From Podarcis raffonei (taxonomy: Eukaryota; Chordata; Lepidosauria; Squamata; Lacertidae), in contig NC_070605.1 in the NCBI RefSeq assembly GCF_027172205.1, positions 43,301,804 to 43,365,803 of the forward strand: a stretch of 64,000 bases of DNA. Direction: 5' to 3'. Position 1 is the stretch's first letter, and every line of letters starts with the position of its first letter. A program made the translations under genes and the position numbers. The notes below the pieces were generated by a model that saw only the letters and a list, made by a program, of their open reading frames with translations, did not search any database and was not told the origin of the DNA. Below are positions 1 through 10,370 of the stretch, piece after piece.

Positions 1-48
1 CTATCTATCTATCATCTATCATCTATCATCTATCATCTATCATCTATC

Positions 49-92
<44 letters not shown>
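1..92. repeat. (CTAT)n / (ATCT)n microsatellite
   Basis: The window opens inside a CTAT/ATCT tetranucleotide run, with an ATCATCT variant in its middle. Its true left end lies outside the window. Confidence 0.98.
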
Positions 93-93
<1 letters not shown>

Positions 94-547
94 GGGGGGA
101 AATGAACAAATCCCCACAAATAACCCAGAGATGCATTTTAAATAAAAGGACACATTCTACTCAGGTAAGCCACCCCCCCCATGACTCTCCCCTCCCTTCT
201 CCACAGCACCAAATAAGCCCCGGTGGCTGCTTACCTGTGTCTTGTGAGCGACAGGGGCTGGTGGCAGGGAGACGATGAGCAGCACACGAAAGGGCTCTGG
301 AGAGGGGCTGGCAGCAACAAAGCCCAAATTGAGCCTGCTTACAATGGCAGCCGCTCGAGCGCTAACGCTGCTGTTGCTGGCACCAACAAAGCCTAGTCCC
401 CTTCCTCTTGGCTCTAGGTAGGGCGGGGAGAAGCCAGGAGGAGGGAGGAAGGAGGCGCTGCTGAACATGCGTGTTGGCACAGCCTGAACAATCAGCTCCA
501 CGCCAATCCACATGGTGATCCAGGCGGCCTTAGTCTGCCTGCCCATG
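93..547. other. GC-rich unexplained segment
   Basis: This stretch is richer in G+C than its surroundings. It has a C-homopolymer near 172-180 and a 129-codon open frame on the minus strand (157-546). I do not recognise the translation and see no domain, signal peptide or convincing splice frame, so I do not call it a gene. It ends where a SINE tail begins. Confidence 0.4.
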
Positions 548-795
548 GAGTAGCTAAATAGCTACCACTGCAGCGGGAAGGTACACGGCGTTTCTGTGCA
601 CTCTGGATTCCCTTATGGTGTTCCGTTGCACCAGAAGTGGTTTAGTCATGCTGGCCACATGACCTAGAAAGCTGTCTGTGGACAAATGCTGGCTCCCTCA
701 TCCTGAAAGTGAGATAAGTGCCACAACCCCATAGTCGCCTTTGACTGGACTTAACCATCTTGGGGGTCCTTTCCCTTTCCCTTTTACCTAACTGA
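548..795 (+). mobile_element. 5'-truncated tRNA-derived SINE body
   Basis: The text from the ATAGCTACC-like start through GCGGGAAGG, GGTTTAGTCATGCTGGCCAC and the end near CCTTTGACTGGACTTAACC is a diverged copy of the body of the SINE seen nearly whole, on the opposite strand, at 60,219-60,575. The tRNA-like head with A and B boxes is missing. Divergence is higher than in the 60-kb copy, so this insertion is older. Confidence 0.75.
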
Positions 796-845
796 GCTAG
801 ATGGGCCAAATGATCAGTCTTAGTGTAAGGCAACTTCTTATATTC
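796..845 (+). mobile_element. Short tail fragment of a tRNA SINE
   Basis: The sequence TGAGCTAGATGGGCCAAATG followed by AGTGTAAGGCAACTTCTTA matches the 3' part of the SINE family also present, reversed, at 20,885-21,055 and 49,605-49,742. Only the tail is present and it abuts the end of the preceding SINE. Confidence 0.55.
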
Positions 846-904
846 TACTGTTAAAGGAAGACCTCTCCTTCATGCTATTTGTGTGAACAGTGCAGACACA
901 TAGA

Positions 905-1475
905 AATAAAGCTGTGTCTGCCAGATTGTCCTATCTAGCTTGCTTCTGAGTTGTCAGCTTAAGCTACTCCCTTTGTCTCATCCAAGTTGGTGGCCATCAC
1001 TGCCTCCTTATGGCAGTGAGTTCCACAGTTAACTATGCACTGTATGAAGAAGTACTTGATTATATTTGTCTGGATCTTCTAACATTCAGCTTCATTGGAT
1101 AATGATGAGCTCTAGCCTTGAGACAGAGGGGGAAAATTCTCTAACTGCTTTCCCCAAGCTGAGCTTTTCCCATGTCTCTTATTTGCCTTGTCTCTAAGCT
1201 GAAAAGCCCCCAATGCCATAGCCTTTCCCCATAGGAGAGTTACTTCATTCCCTTGACCATTCAGGTTTCCATTTTCTGTTCCTTTTCCCACTCTGCAATA
1301 TCTATTTTCCAATATATGGAATTTGCATTTTTCGCAGTTCGTGCACACGGAGTCGACATTGCCATTGAGCTTTCCTCTATGACTTCAAGGTCTTGTTCCT
1401 GGTCATTCACCGCCAGCTCAGAACCCATGAGCACCTACCTAAAATTAAGATTTATTTCCAGCTAGATTTATTTCC
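905..1475 (-). mobile_element. CR1/L3-type LINE fragment
   Basis: Read on the minus strand, 1112-1330 gives a broken version of the reverse-transcriptase C-terminus typical of CR1/L3 elements: the stretch that in other copies reads 'MI.G.E.LPYEERL..LGLFSL' is present with substitutions and frame breaks. The flanking parts, around 1014-1090 and 1330-1450, also match wording common to amniote CR1/L3 copies. The element is heavily decayed and 5'-truncated. Confidence 0.7.
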
Positions 1476-1489
1476 CTATGAAGAAAAAT

Positions 1490-1645
1490 GGAAAGATGAA
1501 GAAGTTCCCACCACAGAAGAATGGAATAAGCAAAGTGATGGGCTACGCTGAATCGGAAAAGTTAACAGCTAAAATAAGAGAACGGCTTTATGGAAGAATG
1601 GAAAGCTTTTCCAGACTATTTAAAGAAATATTAAAATAGGGTGAA
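1490..1645 (+). mobile_element. L1-type LINE ORF2 C-terminal relic
   Basis: The reading WKDEEVPTTEEWNK followed, after one frame change, by GYAESEKLTAKIRE resembles the C-terminal end of vertebrate L1 ORF2 (compare the better copy at 26,880-27,312, with LMSYAELAKLTHKL). It is short, contains at least one frameshift and is non-functional. Confidence 0.6.
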
Positions 1646-1698
1646 TTTGTGAGCAGGATTTGAACTATGAGCAACAGAAAGAACGAGAGATTATTGTA

Positions 1699-1929
1699 CA
1701 GTGGTACCTCGGGTTACAGGCTCATCAGGTTACATATGCTTCAGGTTACAGACTCCACTAACCCAGAAGTAGTACCTTGGGTTAAGAACTTTGCTTCAGG
1801 ATGAGAACAGAAATCGCGTGGCAGCGGCGTGCCAGCAGCGGGAGGCCCCATTTGCTCCAGGTTAAGAACAGTTTCAGGTTAAGAATGGACCTCCAGAATG
1901 AATTAAGTATGTAACCAGAGGTACCACTG
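1699..1929. mobile_element. Pogo/Tigger-like MITE, TA target site
   Basis: The element starts CAGTGGTACCTCGGGTTA and ends in the inverted form GAGGTACCACTG, flanked on both sides by TA. TIRs beginning CAGTGGTACC with a TA duplication are characteristic of pogo/Tigger members of the Tc1/mariner superfamily. The 231-bp length equals that of the copy at 15,859-16,089, and the interiors (repeated 'CAGGTTA', 'AACCTGAA', 'TTAAGAAC' words) correspond. It has no coding capacity, so it was mobilised in trans. Confidence 0.85.
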
Positions 1930-2026
1930 TATTATGGTTATGATATAAAGAGGGAGGATAAGGTGCAGCAAAAGGGTAGAAGTTTAAAAAAATGGGATGG
2001 GAAGTTGATAAAACAAGAAAAAATAT

Positions 2027-2286
2027 TACTGTATTGGCCTGAATATAAGCTGCACCCGCAAATAAGCTGCATCTTTAAAATTCGGCAGCTTGGGGGAGGC
2101 TTGTGAGTGGTGGGCAGGCAGCACGCCGTTGCCCCGTGCTCCTGGGTTGCTCTCGGGGCGGGGGGGGGAGGTGGGGAGCCACGCTGCTTTGCTGGTGGAA
2201 TAAGGTCCCAAATATAAGCCACACTTAAACTTTTCACAATTGGAATTTGGGGGGAAAGTGCGGGTTATATATGGGCGGTTACGGTA
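2027..2286. mobile_element. Non-autonomous DNA transposon with degenerate TIRs
   Basis: The first 29 bases (starting TACTGTATTGGCC) and the reverse complement of the last 29 (starting TACCGTAACCGCC) agree at about 20 positions. The interior repeats the ATAAGC / TATAAGCC motif in both orientations. I cannot name the superfamily and see no clear target-site duplication. Confidence 0.5.
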
Positions 2287-3466
2287 TGTGATGAAATTTT
2301 ATGTGAAAATTGTGTAAATCAGAGAAAGAGAGAGAGAGGGAGAAAGATTTATATTTTTTGCCCTGACATGCATCACTTTGTGGTCATTTTACTCCTCATT
2401 AACTCGGTTTGGAGAGTCCCGTTAACATGTGGGTATAAGATAGCTGTTTGTCTCTACTGAAAATGAACTTTATTCATTGCTGAGGACTGCAGTAGCTATG
2501 AGGCTATCCACATTTGGAAAACACAAACGATCTCTGGCCTTCTATACCCCTCAGACTGGGTAGTTCAGGATCAGCCTGAACTTCTCCAAAGGATTTCCTA
2601 CTGGGCAGCTCAGCTGACCTGAACAGCTGAGAGAACTGAGAAGTGGGGAGTCTTGCTAAAATGAACAAATTAAGGTGAGAATATTGTGCACGAAGGGCTT
2701 GCCCTTCCATGTGCTTGCATGCATAATTCTTTCCTGTTTCTTCACCCATTCAGCCGGAGTTAGAAGCCAGGAAGAATTACAGATTTTTATTTTTTTTAAA
2801 GAAAACAAACCCACTCGAAAATGTATTTTAGCACGAAATGATTAGTTTAAGGACAAGCTCTGTAAGACAGATGTAAACACAAAGACTACAAGGCTGAAAG
2901 CATTAAAATTAAATTATTCAACTGTACAGAGATTTTTCTTTTTTAAAATGTGAATTTTGATTGTCTTTCCTTCATAGCTCTCCACTGTGACTTAAAAAAT
3001 GTCAAAATCTGGGAAATACTCAAAATTTAAATTTTACCTCAAATGGTGATATCTGAAATTCAGAAATGAAATCTGAGATCATCATTCAATTTTCAGGAGT
3101 ATGGTCGATTTCATTAACGAATATGATGTAAATAAAGTTTCTATATTCTGTTCCATGTGACCTATGCTATCAACTATTGATTGCTACAGCCTGTCCAGTG
3201 TCATATTTAACGCTGATTTCATGTAGGCTGCTGCATTTCAGATGCTGTCAAGTGATGACAGCTTCTGCACATCAGCCATCAAAACTTGAAAAAATGCTAA
3301 CTACTTCATGTCAACTGTCACAGATTGTCCACTTATGTGCATTGAACCTTATGCAGCATTTTAATTTAATTTTATGCTTATACTCCAGCAACTGTTTGAA
3401 GCATTTGATTCTAAATAGAGAATGCATTCCTTTGCATAGATCAGTTCTGGAGATTAAATCCTATAA
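2287..3466. other. Intergenic, no recognised feature
   Basis: A/T-rich unique-looking sequence. A short AGAGAGAG tract lies near 2320-2345. I see no splice-bounded open frame or known repeat. Confidence 0.5.
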
Positions 3467-3604
3467 CTGTGGGAGAGGAAGGCTGTTAAGGTATATAAGT
3501 GGAGAATAATATGAAGATAATGACAACGAATAACTTTAGATTCGTTGTCATTATCTTCATATTATTCTCCACTTATATACCTTAACAGCCTTCCTCTCCC
3601 ACAG
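3467..3604. repeat. Perfect 65-bp inverted repeat, 8-nt loop
   Basis: Positions 3467-3531 are the exact reverse complement of 3540-3604, with only AACTTTAG (3532-3539) between. Both arms start or end with the CTGTGGGAGAGG / CCTCTCCCACAG pair. The match stops abruptly at both outer ends: A3466 faces C3605 and does not pair. The arms show no mismatch, unlike every transposon palindrome in the window. Confidence 0.97.
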
Positions 3605-4839
3605 CCACAATAAATCAAGGCAATCAGTCCACTCAGAGGTACAACTGGTAAAAGGGGAAATAAGACCATCCTGTTTGCATAATGGGTAAGAAACAAAAAT
3701 TCTAGTTTGCAAAGTGGCAAACCAAAGGAAATTATCTTTCCTTAAAGTAAGGACTTCCCCGATGTGAACTTTGTATTAGCTACTGCAAAAAAATTCAGTA
3801 CTTGTAGCTATTTTGCACATTCTTTATGCTTTTTTCCCTTGATATCCGCCAACATTCATTCAGTTAAAGCTGCAATTCTGTGCACAGTTGAATGTAAACT
3901 TCACTAAATGCATTGTGACTTACTACCAAGTCAGAGAGGAATTCCTTTCTCCCCGCCATCCCAGAGCAGAAAGTGTGATTTGGGATGATGTGTGATTTGG
4001 GCAGCACATCATCTTGAATCAATAAAATCTGCTCAAACCTCATTAAACAAAAGAATTTCAGTGTAAGACCCCAAAAAGAACCTACAAAATATACTCCCCC
4101 CCCCATTCATTTTATCAGATTTTCGATAGACAGAGGTAGGGGCACAAAAATAGACGGATGAAGAGGTTTCTACTAATAATTTAGCTTTGGGGTTGATCTT
4201 TGGACTTCCAGGAACATACCTTCTCTGCTTGTATATCCAGGAGGGATCCTTGTCTGATGGAGGACTCTTCAGATTGGATAAACAAATCTCAGAAGAGTGT
4301 CAGAGCAGCACGTCTTCTTATCAGGCAGCTGCCAGGAGGTTCCCAAAAAACCTGAAGGAAGCAGGCTGTAGGGTCTCCTAGCTTCTGAGTGCCGTGTGAC
4401 ATGCCCCAGCAGCTGTCGGGCTCCTATAGAGTCATCGTGGTGGATTGGGTTATAAATGTGGTCCCAAGAAGGCTTTATTGTAAGCAGTGACTTGGCTCTA
4501 GCCGAGCACTTCCTCTGCCTCCCAGCCTCTCTATTTTTAATGAAGGAATCTGGGGCTATCGCAAAGGAAGTCAAATTGTTTTAGGAAAACAATAGCAAAG
4601 TAACTAAACGTTTATTGGTTTCCTCCCTTGGGGTCTGCGATGGAGTTGTCAATTGGACTGAAAAGATGGACGTACTGTTTGTTTAAAAGACTTAATTCAC
4701 TGGACTAAATCAATCTAGCTTATGTCATTTTTTTTTAAAGAGCGAGATCGTAGACTGATATGGAAGTGAAGCAGCAGCTTAAAAGTGCAAGTAAGATTTG
4801 ATCGTTAAGCTATGCTTTTTAGAGTTTATGGTTATTAAA
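3605..4839. other. Intergenic, no recognised feature
   Basis: Mixed-composition sequence with a short C tract near 4096-4105 and T/A runs. No coding region is supported. Confidence 0.5.
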
Positions 4840-5060
4840 GGATTGGCTTGTATCCAACAAAGTTGTTCCATTAGCACAAGGACTTCTGCCTGTGGAACTA
4901 GACTTCTTCTCCCTCTCCTGCTCCAGGGGTTTGGGGGAACCACCCCCAAAAAGGTTGGGGGTATGTTAGAGAGCAAAGGGAGAGGAGGAGAAGAAGAAGG
5001 AGTCCTGTTGTGCAGGCAGAAGTCCTTGTGCCAATGGGATGACTTCATTGGAGCCAACCT
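4840..5060. mobile_element. Palindromic MITE-like element
   Basis: The left part (GATTGGCTTGTATCCAA, then GCACAAGGACTTCTGCCTG) is repeated in inverted form at the right end (CAGGCAGAAGTCCTTGTGCC, then GAGCCAACC). Between them are a pyrimidine-rich arm and its purine-rich counterpart. This is the shape of a foldback DNA transposon. No target duplication is clear. Confidence 0.5.
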
Positions 5061-5224
5061 GTTGCCTCTAGACCTAAGTGTCCAACTCTCCCTAATACTT
5101 ACTGTCCCTGCAATGTTTTCCCACTTGAGTCATTCCATGTTAAGTCTAGGCTTGGAACCCAAATACCTGATGCCACCAGCTTTGCCAGCCTTCCCACATC
5201 TTAAGACAAACTTGGACAACCTGA

Positions 5225-5345
5225 TGACCTCCAGATGTTTTGGACTATGATTCTTATCACCCCCAGCCAGCCCAACTGTGCTGGCTAGCTGGGGCTGGCA
5301 GGAGTTGCAGTCAAGAACATCTGGAGGGCACCAGTTTGGCCAAGG
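5225..5345. mobile_element. Degenerate palindromic MITE, 'CTCCAGATGTT' family
   Basis: The left arm CCTCCAGATGTTTTGGACTA and the right arm ending AACATCTGGAGGGCACCAG pair, with the usual GCTGGCTAGCTGGGGCTGGC centre. It is an old, mutated member of the family whose clean copy is at 38,347-38,482. Confidence 0.65.
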
Positions 5346-6881
5346 CCATTTTAAGATCTTTAGAAGAGGCTCTAAGGAGTACCTTCAGAGCGGGGGGGGG
5401 GGCAAACTTTAGGCATCTTGGATTTAGGGTGATTTTTACTCAAACCTCAAGATGTACCAACCATAGCCAGATACACTTTCCTAGAATTAAGGAACAGAAT
5501 GTGTTGAGAATGTGCTGAGCCCAGGAATTTGTTTTCTCTATCAGAAGGGAGCCCACAGTCCTGCCACCTTTTGCTAAACAATTGGGAGTCGGAATGCTTG
5601 CTGATCTACTGCACATCACTTGGAGATCTACTAGTTGATCCCAATCTACCTTCTGCCCATCCATTTGTTTGCTATATGATTGTTCTGGGATACCCTAGAC
5701 AAGAGCAGATTTTATTGCTAGATATGTCTTGTGCAACTTGCAATGGTGTGTTGCATAAAGGTACCCAGAGAAAATATTCACGGGTTTAGATGTGGAACAC
5801 ATGAATAAGATGTATATGTTTTTATTGTGCCTAAACCCTGTTTATGGAAATGCCTCATTTGTAGATGATCCCCCATTACATTTTTTTAAATAAAAAATTA
5901 CTGAACAAAAACTTCCACAAGTGAACTTCTGAAATTTCCATTTGTGATTGGGAATAGTTTTGCATTGGCAAGTTGACAGATTTGTGTAAAAGGGAACCTC
6001 CTGTTTGTAAACAAGCGTTCTGTCTATTGTGACAGCGAGTAGACTGCTCCAAAGTGCTGTGCCCTCAAGAAATTGTTACCAGTCAGAGTATATCACGGGA
6101 GTCCTGAAAATGGCTGTTTTCACAAAGCTGCCAGCTGAGAAGCCATCGGCACTTTGGAATGCTAAACCTTACCGGGCTCACTTCTGGAACATCTGGTGCA
6201 GGAGTCTTTTTCGAGACTACCTGCCAGCCTGCCCATTTGCTACATAAATGAACATCGCCTCCAGAGCCAGGAGTGCCAGGAGCAACAAGAGCTTCCACTA
6301 GATTAATATTATTCAGTTTAGATGATGAGGGACAATTCGAAGTGAATGGAATTGTCTGTACGCATAAGAAAAATACAGGCCTTTGCTGCCATAAAGCAGT
6401 CCCTGGCATCATTGGCATTCACTTTGCATCTCTGTCATCATCATCAGCAAACTCTCTTGATTTTGGGCCCACTAGATGTCCCTAAGTGTCGTATTGACTA
6501 GAATGGAGGCACCAACCCCTTCCCACCCATGTGATCTGGTATCTGCCCACTCCTTGCAGTGAATGGATTTTGGAAATGTTAGTTTCACATTCTTGATGTC
6601 TCTCTCTTTTCTTGTGTTGCTCACACATAGGGCATTCAACCTGCCCTTGACACCACATTGTCCAGCTAGCTTTGCCATCCAATAACTACATGTTGAGCAT
6701 GGTTGTCAGCAAGGATTCCCTCCACATGCACATGCTTTGACCCTGCCAGTCCCAATGGGCACAAGCCCCACTACTGATGAGAAAGATCGCCACACTCCAA
6801 GTGCCCTCAAATGAGTAATGTGTCCCTGGGGCTTCCAATCAAGCACAGCAAAGATGCAAAGTTGTGATACGAAAGTTCACA
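5346..6881. other. Intergenic, no recognised feature
   Basis: Apart from a G homopolymer at about 5391-5402, I see no known repeat, RNA gene or splice-bounded open frame here. Confidence 0.45.
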
Positions 6882-7177
6882 AAGAAGAAGAAGAAGAAGA
6901 AGAAGAAGAAGAAGAAGAAGAAGAAGAAGAAAGGGAGGAGGAGTTTGGATTTGATATCCCGCTTTTTCACTACCTGAAGGAGTCTCAAAGCGGCTAACAT
7001 TCTCCTTTCCCTTCCTCCCCCACAACAAACACTCTGTGAGGTGAGTGAGGCTGAGGGACTTTAGAGAAGTGTGACTAGCCCAAGGTCACCCATCAGCTGC
7101 ATGTGGAGGAGTGGAGACGCGAACCCGGTTCCCCAGATTACGAGTCTACCGCTCTTAACCACTACACCACACTGGCT
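6882..7177 (-). mobile_element. Sauria-type tRNA-derived SINE
   Basis: On the minus strand the element begins AGCCAGTGTGGTGTAGTGGT and continues TTAAGAGCGG, an RNA polymerase III A-box region. A B-box GGTTCGCGTC follows, then the body phrases GGTGACCTTGGGCTAGTCAC and GCCGCTTTGAGACTCCTTC, and a (TTC)n tail that reads as (GAA)n at 6882-6930 on the plus strand. This order and wording match the Sauria SINE of squamates, whose 3' end is borrowed from BovB-type LINEs. It is the strongest single taxonomic marker in the window. Confidence 0.9.
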
Positions 7178-7339
7178 GCTATGCAAACTCACACTTTCCC
7201 TCAGGATGGGATGGGCGCTTTGTTTCAGTGTTCTTGAATGGCTTGGTTGGTTGACCTGCTTATTTTGCTAGCCATCCTTGAAGCCCCAGGTGACTCGACG
7301 GCTCCATTTCTCACTTCTTGCCCTCAGACCCTTCTTTGT

Positions 7340-7645
7340 GCCTTTGACTGAACGTTGGAATGCTGAATGTTGGAAGATTCAGGACTTCTTCATGCAACAC
7401 ATAATTAAAACTCTGGAGCACACTCCCACAGGAAGCAGTGATGGCCACCAACTTGGAAGGCTTTAGAAGAGGATGATGGCTGTGCCCTGCCTCCACAGTT
7501 GGAGGCTGCTGGAAACCCCAGGAGGAGAGAGTACTTTTGTGCTGTGCTCTTGCTCGCTGGTCTCCTGCAGGTACCTGGCTGGCCACTGTGAGAACAGAAT
7601 GCTGGGCTCAATGGGCTACTGGCCTGATCCAGCTTGCTCCGAGCT
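7340..7645 (+). mobile_element. CR1/L3-type LINE 3' end
   Basis: The run of phrases 'CTCCCACAGGAAGCAGTGATGG', 'CCACCAACTTGGAAGGCTTT' and, at the end, 'GGGCTACTGGCCTGATCCAG' is the conserved 3' end of a CR1/L3 clade found throughout squamates. It is 5'-truncated and has small internal deletions relative to other copies as I remember them. Confidence 0.7.
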
Positions 7646-8258
7646 CAGACTGCATGTTTGAAACTACTGTATTTTGTACCCAAGAGTATTCTAGCTGTGT
7701 TCTCCTTGCTGCTGCAAGGAATAAGGCATGAATCAGACCTTTGGATTGAGTAAGTAAAATTTTTAAACTTACTTAACAGTGTGTGGTCTGTTCATTGTCA
7801 AAGGGGTAGAGAGGGGGGCAAGTGCTGCAAGCACACTAAATGGGATATGAAAAGGGGTCTAACAATCTATATTCCCACGTTACGCTACTGCTTAACTCTG
7901 TGACCATTTAAAACTTTGCTGGGGACTCTCTGCTGCTGGAGAGTATGTTAAGCCCTGTGTTTTGAATCCAGGCATCCTGCCAATTTTTTTGGTTAATTAC
8001 TCACATGTGGGTCACAGATCCTATTTTCCTCCCACACAAAAGGTGCAGAGGAAAATGAACCAAGTGAAAACCAAATGTCATGTAACAGCTGATTGGGTAA
8101 TGTGCAGAATTAGATATGATATATGTAATTGACACATCAGAATCCTGCCATTCCTTCTCACCTCCTTCAGCCCTTTAAACTCAGCTCCTTGGAGCTTGCA
8201 TCATGTTAATACTTTACCTCATGTGATGAAAAGTATCTCTATTTACTTTTCACCACAG

Positions 8259-8380
8259 GCCTTGACATGTCCTGAAGAGGTTTCAGCAGAGCCAGGACAA
8301 AAATATTTCTGGGGGGAAAATGGGACCAATGAGCTTGCCATGTACACGTGCTGTAACTGGATCGGTGTTCCAGGGAAAGT
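8259..8380 (+). CDS. Possible orphan exon, unidentified Cys-rich segment
   Basis: A pyrimidine-rich tract ending CACCACAG precedes an open stretch that reads ALTCPEEVSAEPGQKYFWG, then ENGTNELAMYTCCNWIG, then VPGK. A GT follows at 8381 (GTAGGT); a later GTAATT would include a stop in this frame. The CPEE...W...C pattern and the potential N-glycosylation site (NGT) look like extracellular-domain sequence, vaguely like the region before the GAIN/GPS part of adhesion GPCRs. That resemblance is weak. No neighbouring exon was found, so it may be a lone relic, an exon of a gene with very long introns, or chance. Confidence 0.25.
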
Positions 8381-8463
8381 GTAGGTAATTTTCCTACTTG
8401 GGACATAAATATATATATTTAATGGTTCTCATAAATGTGCTCATGTAAAATGGGATGGGTGGT

Positions 8464-8490
8464 GTGTGTGTGTGTGTGTGTGTGTGTGTG
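8464..8490. repeat. (GT)n microsatellite
   Basis: Uninterrupted GT dinucleotide run following GGGTGGT. Confidence 0.95.
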
Positions 8491-10014
8491 CCATTATCAC
8501 ACAATACTTAAGGGAGGCTGTTAGCAATCCAGTTCCTCTCTGGGTTACAACTTAGAGGAGGATTTCTTTATATTTATTATTTATATTTATAAAACTTTAA
8601 ATATATTTACAGAAATATACAAATATTTACAATTATTTTGTGATGTCTACCTGTACATCTATCTGTATTGATATAATAATGTAGTAATTATCCATCTATA
8701 TTCTTTTATTTGTTATTAGAATTTGAATGCCACATTTCAGTGTTCAAATGTCCCCAAACCACTCACATCAAAAGCACAGAACAACACAACACAATCCATT
8801 CATTCATTCTGGCCTTAATCCAAGCGAGAGTTGGCATTCTTAAAGTCTATACAACTTAGGTTGCCTTCAGTCAACCTACTTATGGTGCACTCATCCTGAT
8901 TTGTTTGCAAAAAGTTTGCAGGAGGTTCAACAATGTTGGCTTTTTGTGATTGAGCATTTGTTCTGAATTGTCTGCAGGGAGAGTAAGTGGCATTTTGTCA
9001 AGCAAATGCTACCCATACTGCCCAGTGCATTTTCCTGTCACTTACCTTATTGTAAAACGACCGGATTTTGGGAAGTGTGTTTGTTGTTCCGAATCAACTT
9101 TAATTGTACAATTTGAATTTGCTGGGGATGACTGAATCATACCTGAAAATGGCCTGGAAGCATCTTTAATGTGCTTAGGCAAGTGCATAACTTGGTGTTG
9201 GATTTGTGCCACTATCTGAGCCCACCCACCCCCAATCCAACTCCTGTGTACAGTATCGGTATTAACAGTATCAATCAGTATCACACTCTCCCCAGTATCA
9301 ACAACAGGGGAGATTGTGGGAAAAGTGGGATTTGCCTGTTAGAAACTATTAAACAAAAAGAAGTGTTAACAGAATGGGTAGGGTGGATAAAATTGTGACT
9401 TTCACAGATTAGAAGGGTGAGGAAAAGCCCAGAGCCTGCCTTGAGGCATGATTTGGGGTATCTGCCTATTTGAGAGTGATGCATCAGTCCTGCATGTGAT
9501 CCTCATATGGGCTAAGCAAAGCTTTTTGGAAAATTATTTTGTAAAGCAAAATAATTGTAAAGCAAAAAGAAATTAAACGGTTTTTCCAAAATCAAAGGGA
9601 ACCAAAGACTGGTTAGCACAATGCACCCAGTATTTGCAAGCTTTGTTATAATGCCAAGTATACCACGGGATGTTACAACAGAAATGGCAGTTAACATAAA
9701 TTAGACATGGTTTAAGAGGCTGGCGGAAGATTTTTCAGAGGAGCTTGAAAAGTGATGCCTCAAACTGTTTTCAAAGGCCTGTATTCATTTTCCCCCTACA
9801 TCCAAAAAGAAAAGAGGGCAGGCATGGAGGAAAATTGATTCTAAAATGTGGGTTGTTGTTTTTAAAATAAAAATGATGAATTATAATTTGACTAGCATTT
9901 TGCAATTGTTTCTTGAGCTTTCAGATGAAGGACCTAGGAGTATATTGATATATGATGGCCATGAGCACTTTTAAATCCGACTAATTTCCATGATTTTGAA
10001 TTATGGTGCTGGAG
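8491..10014. other. Intergenic, no recognised feature
   Basis: A/T-rich sequence with TATTTA runs near 8570-8700. No gene or recognisable repeat is supported. Confidence 0.45.
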
Positions 10015-10370
10015 GAGACTCTTGAGAGTCCCATGGACTGCAAGAAGATCAAACCTCTCCATTCTGAAGGAAATCAGCCCTGAGTGCTCACTGGAAGGAC
10101 AGATCGTGAAGCTGAGGCTCCAATACTTTGGCCACCTCATGAGAAGAGAAGACTCCCTGGAAAAGACCCTGATGTTGGGAAAGATGGAGGGCACAAGGAG
10201 AAGGGGACGACAGAGGACAAGATGGTTGGACATTGTTCTCAAAGCTACCAGCATGAGTTTGACCAAACTGCGGGAGGCAGTGGAAGACAGGAGTGCCTGG
10301 CATGCTCTGGTCCATGGGGTCACGTAGAGTCGGACATGACTAAATGACTAAACAACAACAACAATTTCTA
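10015..10370 (+). mobile_element. RTE-BovB LINE 3' end
   Basis: The open frame at 10,022-10,327 reads RVPWTARRSNLSILKEI, then ECSLEGQIVKLRLQYFGHLM, RREDSLEKTLMLGKMEGTRR and LVHGVT. This is the C-terminus of the BovB ORF2 protein, downstream of the reverse transcriptase. The non-coding tail GAGTCGGACATGACTAAATG and the final (AACA)n-like end are also typical. The copy is 5'-truncated. BovB is known for horizontal spread among squamates, ruminants and other animals. Confidence 0.93.

Noticed and set aside
157-546. 129-codon minus-strand open frame
   Set aside because: No domain, no splice context and no family resemblance; it is in GC-rich DNA where long frames are common. Kept only as an unexplained segment.
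7071-7177. Possible functional tRNA gene on the minus strand
   Set aside because: The A- and B-box pattern belongs to the head of the Sauria-type SINE; it is followed by the SINE body and tail, not by a terminator.
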